From Miltoncostaea sp050250915 (GTDB lineage: Bacteria > Actinomycetota > Thermoleophilia > Miltoncostaeales > Miltoncostaeaceae): DNA of 64,000 nucleotides. This document shows, one piece after another, positions 60,189 to 64,000 of this stretch (positions within the stretch are counted from its first letter, which is position 1; each line of letters opens with the position of its first letter). The notes below the pieces were generated by a model that was not told the origin of the DNA, made no database searches, and was given only the letters and a program-made list of their open reading frames with translations. Location: the NCBI GenBank assembly GCA_050250915.1, contig JBFWNT010000020.1, positions 1 to 64,000 of the forward strand. The letters are read 5' to 3'. The position numbers were made by a program, and so were the translations under genes.

Positions 60189-61820
60189 CTAGCCGCGGGT
60201 GCGCCGGCGGCCGTCCAGGACGCGGCCGTCGGGGGGCAGCTCCAGGCGGGAGTCCTCGAGGTCCAGCTCGCGCTCGACGCGGTGCATCACGTCGTTGGAG
60301 ATGGCCCCCTGGTCGCGGAGTGCGACGAGCACCCGGCGCTCGGCGGTGATGACCTCGCGGGTCGCGCGCTGGAACCCCTGCGACTGGTCCTCGATGCCGT
60401 CCTCGTCCTCGATCTTCCCGGCCTGCGCGGCGAACCGCCGCTTGCGGTAGCGGTACTGGCCGCGCATCCGCTCCAGGGTCTCGGGGCGCACCCAGGGCTC
60501 CCCCTCCATCTCCTCGATCCGGTCGAGGGCGGCGGCGGCGATCTTGATGCGCGCCTTCAGCTCCTCGCGGCGCTCCTCCTCCCCGTCGTCGTGCACGCCG
60601 AGCACCCGGATGAGCCACGGCAGGGTGAGGCCCTGGAACACGAGCGTGGCGAGAATGACGCAGAAGGTCATCCAGAGGATCAGGTCGCGGCCCGGGAACG
60701 GGTCGCCGGCGTCGGTGGAGACGGGGACGGCGAGCGCGGCGGCCAGGGACACCGCGCCGCGCATCCCGGCCCACGATCCGATGACGCGCGCCTGCCACGT
60801 CGCCCGGCGCATGAGCTGGTCGGGTCTCCGGTCGGCGGCCCGGATGATCACGGTGGTGGCGAAGATCCAGGCGAACCGGACGCCGATGACCACGCCGCTC
60901 ACGGCGCCCCCGTAGACGAGCAGCTCACCCCACGACTGGTCGGTGAGGCCGTCGAGGATCTGCGGGAGCTGGAGCCCGATGAGCACGAAGAGCGTGGCGT
61001 TGAGCAGGAACTGGGTGATCGTCCAGAACGAGAAGCCCTGGAGGCGCGACTCGGACGACGCGATCTGGGGCGCCCGGAAGCCCAGGTAGATGCCGGCGGT
61101 CACGGCGGCGAGGACGCCGGAGGCGCCGAGCGCCTCGGCCGGGAAGTACGCGGCGTACCCGGTGAAGACGGAGATGGTGATCTCGGTGGGGACGTCCTCG
61201 ACGCGGCGGCGCACCTCGGCGACGATCCACCCCACGGCGAGGCCCACGACGATCCCGCCGAGGGGGGCGAGCAGGATGCCCAGGCCGGCGTCCCAGGCCG
61301 AGAACGAGCCGCCCACCGCCGCGCCGATGGCCGTGCGGTAGAGGACGAGGGCGGTCGCGTCGTTGATCAGCCCCTCCCCCTCGAGGATGTTCACCAGGCG
61401 CCGCGGCGCGCCCAGGCGCCGCATGATCTGTGTGGCGGCGAGCGGGTCGGTGGGCGACACGATCGCCCCGAGGGTGAACGCGGCCGCCCACGGCAGCCCG
61501 GCGAGCTCGTGCGCCACCACCGCGACCGCCACGGCCGTCGCCCCCACCAGCCCGATGGCCATCAGCGAGATGACGCGCGCGTCGCGCCGGACGTCGCGCA
61601 GCGAGGCGAAGAACGCGCCGACGTAGAGGAGCGGCGGCAGGAACACCACCAGCACCACGTCCGGGTTGAGGGTCACCTCGGGCGCGCCCGGGATCAGCCC
61701 CAGCCCGAGCCCCCCGAGCACCATCAGGATCGGGTACGGGATCCGGACGAACTGGGCGATGACGCTCAGCGCCGCCACCGCCACCAGCAGGCCGAGGACG
61801 ACGGGCTCGATGTGCTCCAT
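60189..61820 (-). CDS. CPA1-family cation/proton antiporter
   Basis: About twelve membrane helices with the CPA1 motifs FLPPLLYVGAFFASLRDVRRD, GAIVSPTDPLAATQIMRRLGAP, LEGEGLINDATALVLYR (the ND pair) and GSWAGMRGAVSLAAALAVP. A cytoplasmic helical tail of about 140 residues follows (ARIKIAAAALDRIEEMEGEPW, VITAERRVLVALRDQGAIS). It exchanges Na+ or K+ for H+. It has 543 residues, ATG start at 61820. It lies 17 bp after the phosphoesterase gene. Confidence 0.94.
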   Translation of the reverse strand: MEHIEPVVLGLLVAVAALSVIAQFVRIPYPILMVLGGLGLGLIPGAPEVTLNPDVVLVVFLPPLLYVGAFFASLRDVRRDARVISLMAIGLVGATAVAVAVVAHELAGLPWAAAFTLGAIVSPTDPLAATQIMRRLGAPRRLVNILEGEGLINDATALVLYRTAIGAAVGGSFSAWDAGLGILLAPLGGIVVGLAVGWIVAEVRRRVEDVPTEITISVFTGYAAYFPAEALGASGVLAAVTAGIYLGFRAPQIASSESRLQGFSFWTITQFLLNATLFVLIGLQLPQILDGLTDQSWGELLVYGGAVSGVVIGVRFAWIFATTVIIRAADRRPDQLMRRATWQARVIGSWAGMRGAVSLAAALAVPVSTDAGDPFPGRDLILWMTFCVILATLVFQGLTLPWLIRVLGVHDDGEEERREELKARIKIAAAALDRIEEMEGEPWVRPETLERMRGQYRYRKRRFAAQAGKIEDEDGIEDQSQGFQRATREVITAERRVLVALRDQGAISNDVMHRVERELDLEDSRLELPPDGRVLDGRRRTRG

Positions 61821-61837
61821 CGAGGGGCAGTCTGCCG

Positions 61838-62383
61838 CTAGGCGACGAGATCCGCCGGGAGCGGGCCGACCGGCTCGTCCACGGCGATGAACGTCACCTG
61901 CGGGGGGCCGCCCGCCGAGACCGCGATCTCGGCCATGGTGTGCCGCGGCTGGCGGCGGCGCTCGGTGGGGCTGCCGGGGTTCAGGATCATGAAGCCGTCG
62001 GGCGCCACGTCGTAGAGCGGGACGTGCGAATGCCCGAAGATCACCATGTGCACGCCGGGGAACCGGGCCCGGAGGCGCTCGATCCGCCCCGCCGCAGGGC
62101 CGCCGTCGTGGACCACCCCGATCCGCAGGCCCGCGATCTCCACCTCGGCGGTCCGCGGCAGCGCGTGCCGGACGGCCGGCTCCTCCACGTTGCCCTGCAC
62201 GGTCACCAGGGGCGGGCCGAGCGCCCGGACCATCCGGACCGTCGCCATGTCCGACCAGTCCCCCGCGTGGACGATCAGGTCCGCCGCCCGAAGCCGCTCC
62301 ACCACCGCCTCAGGCAGGACCGGCCCGCGGCGCGGGAAGTGCGTGTCGGAGATGACCGCGATGGTGGCGGAGGCGACGCCCAC
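61838..62383 (-). CDS. YfcE/MJ0936-type metallophosphoesterase
   Basis: Dinuclear metal site motifs: ATIAVISDTHFPRRG, LIVHAGDWSDMATVRM, VTVQGNVEEPAVR, GVVHDGG and MVIFGHSHVPLYD. Members hydrolyse phosphodiesters, with unknown natural substrates. It has 181 residues. The GTG at 62383 follows a TAGGTT box by 6 nt, so the transcript is probably leaderless and runs on into the antiporter and rnz genes. Confidence 0.92.
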   Translation of the reverse strand: MGVASATIAVISDTHFPRRGPVLPEAVVERLRAADLIVHAGDWSDMATVRMVRALGPPLVTVQGNVEEPAVRHALPRTAEVEIAGLRIGVVHDGGPAAGRIERLRARFPGVHMVIFGHSHVPLYDVAPDGFMILNPGSPTERRRQPRHTMAEIAVSAGGPPQVTFIAVDEPVGPLPADLVA

Positions 62384-62389
62384 GGCGGG

Positions 62390-62395
62390 AACCTA
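62390..62395 (-). promoter_or_regulatory. -10 element of a leaderless phosphoesterase promoter
   Basis: TAGGTT read toward the gene, 6 nt before its GTG; no Shine-Dalgarno. It could drive the phosphoesterase-antiporter-rnz run and perhaps the pyr operon. Confidence 0.55.
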
Positions 62396-62588
62396 CCCCC
62401 GGGCGCACGGACCGGGCCTGCGCCGGCATGGGAGGCGCCGGCGCGGGCTCCGGCGCGGCCGCGCCCCCGGGCACCGGGCGGGCCGCCAGGAGCGTCGGGA
62501 ACGACGCGGGCGACGGAGGCACCGGGATCGCGGTGACGGCCACCGCGTGCTGTCGGGCGGCACGGTATGACCCCCGGCGGCGCGCGAC

Positions 62589-62606
62589 ATGGTCAGGACT
62601 GACCAT
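62589..62606. other. Inverted repeat in the gap before the RTX-like gene end
   Basis: ATGGTCAG and CTGACCAT flank a 2-base centre. It lies 45 bp beyond the RTX-like stop and 200 bp upstream of the phosphoesterase start. It may be an operator or a weak terminator; there is no T tract. The rest of 62384-62650 holds nothing I recognise. Confidence 0.4.
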
Positions 62607-62650
62607 TCCATCCGCGCCCTGCATCGGTTCTCGCCGCGATGATGCGGGCG

Positions 62651-64000
62651 TCAGGGCAGGATGCGGAACGCCGCCCGGGCGGGAGGCCCGGCGAGCCCGC
62701 CGGCGCGGGCGACGGCCAGCAGGCGGTAGCGGCCCGGCGCGAGCGCCTTCCCGCCGACCCGGCCGCTGAAGGCGAGGCGGTTGGCGCCCGCCGTCGCGGC
62801 CCGGGCGACGCTGCCGCGGACCGCGAGGACCCGGGTGCAGCGGGGCGCCGCGCGCCGTGCCCGGGCGGGGGCGACGCAGCGGCCGCCGGCGCGGCGCCCT
62901 GGTGCGATGCGGACGACGCGGAACGTGACGGTGGCGGCCCGGTCCACCGCGAAGGCCACGAGGGCGCCGCGCACCCGGCCTGCCGCGGGCCGCAGGGTCG
63001 CGCCGCTCGTGCGCGCCGCGAACGCGGCCGGGGTCACGACCAGCGGGCGCACGACCGGGGGCTGCGCCGCCCCTCCGCCGCCCCCGCCGGCGCCACCGCC
63101 GCCGCCACCCGCGCCACCGCCGCCGCCTCCGCCGGGCGTCGTGGCGAAGTCGACGTTCTCGCAGCCGGTGAGCGTGTCGACGCCGCGGGCGTCGGCGGTG
63201 ACCGTGTCGACGCCGTCGCCGCAGTCGACGGTGTCGGCCACGCCGTCACGGGCCGTGATGGTGTCGTTCCCGGTGAAGGTGGAGATCGTGTCGGCGCCGC
63301 CGCGGCCGTCGACGAAGTCGGGGCCGGCCCCGCCCTCGATGTCGTTGCGCCCGGCGTCGCCGCTCAGGATGTCCGTGAACTGGGTGCCGCGCAGGTTCTC
63401 GACGCCGGTGAAGGAGTCGGCTCCCCCGCCGCCGGTCGGCTGCGGTCCGCTTCGGGCGAGGTCGACCACCACCCCGGTCGGGAGGCCGGTGAAGAAGTAG
63501 TCGGCCAGGTCGGTGCCGGGGCCGCCGTCGACGGTGTCGTCGCCGAGGCCGGGCAGCAGGTCGTCGTCGCCGGCGTTGCCCCGCAGCACGTCGGGCCCGT
63601 CGGAGGCGTAGAGCCTGTCATCGCCGCCGCCGCCCACGAGCGTGTCGGCGGCACGGTTGGCCGTGATCTCGATCGGCTTCGGCCAGGACCCGCCGGTGGC
63701 GCCCCCGCCGCTCGCGTCGTAGCTGGACGGCTGCGAGTAGCACAGCGGGCTGTTGGAGCCGATCGGGCAGCCGCTCCTGAGGTCGATGTCGCCGACGTTG
63801 AGCGGGGTGATGTCGATGTCGGGCTGGACCTGCGCGGGCGTCGCGTTGGTGTCGATGCCGGACGTGCCGAGGCGGAAGCTCGCGGGGGTGGTGGCGTTGC
63901 GGACGCTGAGCAGCGAGTCCTGCGAGTCGTTCAGGTTCGCGAAGATCTCGATCTCGGACGTGCCCGCCTCGGCCGTGGCCCCCGGCGCGAATGCGGGGGC
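62651..64000 (-). CDS. Secreted RTX-like calcium-binding protein (5' end outside the window)
   Basis: The frame stays open to the right edge, so the N-terminus and signal peptide are missing. The visible part starts with a beta-rich domain (EIEIFANLNDSQDSLLSV, SGIDTNATPAQVQPDIDI). Hemolysin-type nonapeptide repeats follow (GGGGDDRLYASDGPDVLRGNAG, LGDDTVDGGPGTD, GGAGPDFVDGRGGADTIS), which bind calcium. A Gly linker and a Cys-containing beta domain (VTFRVVRIAPGRRAGGRCV, RCTRVLAVRG, FSGRVGGKALAPGRYRLLA) end the protein. That last domain is common on secreted proteins of Solirubrobacterales-like bacteria. No catalytic domain is visible. Confidence 0.85.
   Translation of the reverse strand, partial: APAFAPGATAEAGTSEIEIFANLNDSQDSLLSVRNATTPASFRLGTSGIDTNATPAQVQPDIDITPLNVGDIDLRSGCPIGSNSPLCYSQPSSYDASGGGATGGSWPKPIEITANRAADTLVGGGGDDRLYASDGPDVLRGNAGDDDLLPGLGDDTVDGGPGTDLADYFFTGLPTGVVVDLARSGPQPTGGGGADSFTGVENLRGTQFTDILSGDAGRNDIEGGAGPDFVDGRGGADTISTFTGNDTITARDGVADTVDCGDGVDTVTADARGVDTLTGCENVDFATTPGGGGGGGAGGGGGGAGGGGGGAAQPPVVRPLVVTPAAFAARTSGATLRPAAGRVRGALVAFAVDRAATVTFRVVRIAPGRRAGGRCVAPARARRAAPRCTRVLAVRGSVARAATAGANRLAFSGRVGGKALAPGRYRLLAVARAGGLAGPPARAAFRILP

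Overview
KIND OF ORGANISM. The window is very GC-rich and densely coded, and its gene neighbourhoods are actinobacterial: dapA-rnj near ftsK-rodZ-cinA-recA, rimP-nusA-ylxR-infB-ylxP-rbfA-nrnA-truB-ribF, rpsO-pnp, and pyrR-pyrB-pyrC-carA-carB followed by an actinobacterial-type integration host factor and gmk. The secreted protein cut by the right edge ends in a Cys- and Arg-rich beta domain (TFRV..., RCTRVL, LAPGRYRL) that I associate with Solirubrobacterales-like Thermoleophilia. My inference is a Thermoleophilia-type actinobacterium; the class assignment rests on pattern recognition, not on a search. LAYOUT. 1-2.9 kb: the 3' end of an IS481-type transposase abuts a frameshifted secreted protein. 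3-5.9 kb: a DMT permease, a VapBC pair and recA with a perfect LexA box. 6-14.1 kb: cinA, rodZ, ftsK, sod (opposite strand), rnj and dapA. 14.2-21.4 kb: a collagen-like secreted protein, then the minus-strand run dapB-pyc-cupin-helical protein-FAD oxidoreductase. 21.7-23.2 kb: histidine phosphatase, AraC regulator and VOC protein. 23.2-24.3 kb: no gene, but a G-rich tract and a tandem array of about 120-bp units. 24.3-38.0 kb: translation and RNA-processing genes. 38.2-43.4 kb: an SOS-type winged-helix gene, a lysyl-oxidase-like secreted protein and small metabolic genes. 43.4-48.4 kb: TPR, transglutaminase, DUF58, MoxR and SnoaL genes. 48.4-49.0 kb: a second palindrome-rich region without genes. 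49-62.4 kb: coaBC, gmk, mihF, the pyrimidine operon, rnz, a cation/proton antiporter and a phosphoesterase. 62.6-64 kb: the 3' part of an RTX-like secreted protein. HOW THE GENES WORK TOGETHER. The largest blocks serve ribosome assembly, translation initiation and RNA turnover, UMP and carbamoyl-phosphate synthesis with PyrR control, lysine and diaminopimelate synthesis with anaplerotic pyruvate carboxylase, and DNA repair and segregation (RecA, FtsK, mIHF). WHAT STANDS OUT. (1) The same 12-bp palindrome GAACACGTGTTC precedes recA and a small unknown winged-helix gene. (2) Two gene-free regions share a C4/G4 hairpin core next to a second palindrome and look like an undescribed intergenic repeat family. 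(3) Many genes have a TANNNT box 6-8 nt before the start codon, which implies leaderless mRNAs; three genes (lysyl-oxidase-like, MoxR, gmk) lack a credible ATG/GTG/TTG start where one is expected. (4) A 20-codon leader peptide lies just before pyrR, and a 113-bp imperfect palindrome separates pyrB from pyrC. (5) The lysyl-oxidase-like protein ends in three copies of a helical repeat I do not recognise. I saw no rRNA, tRNA or CRISPR array.
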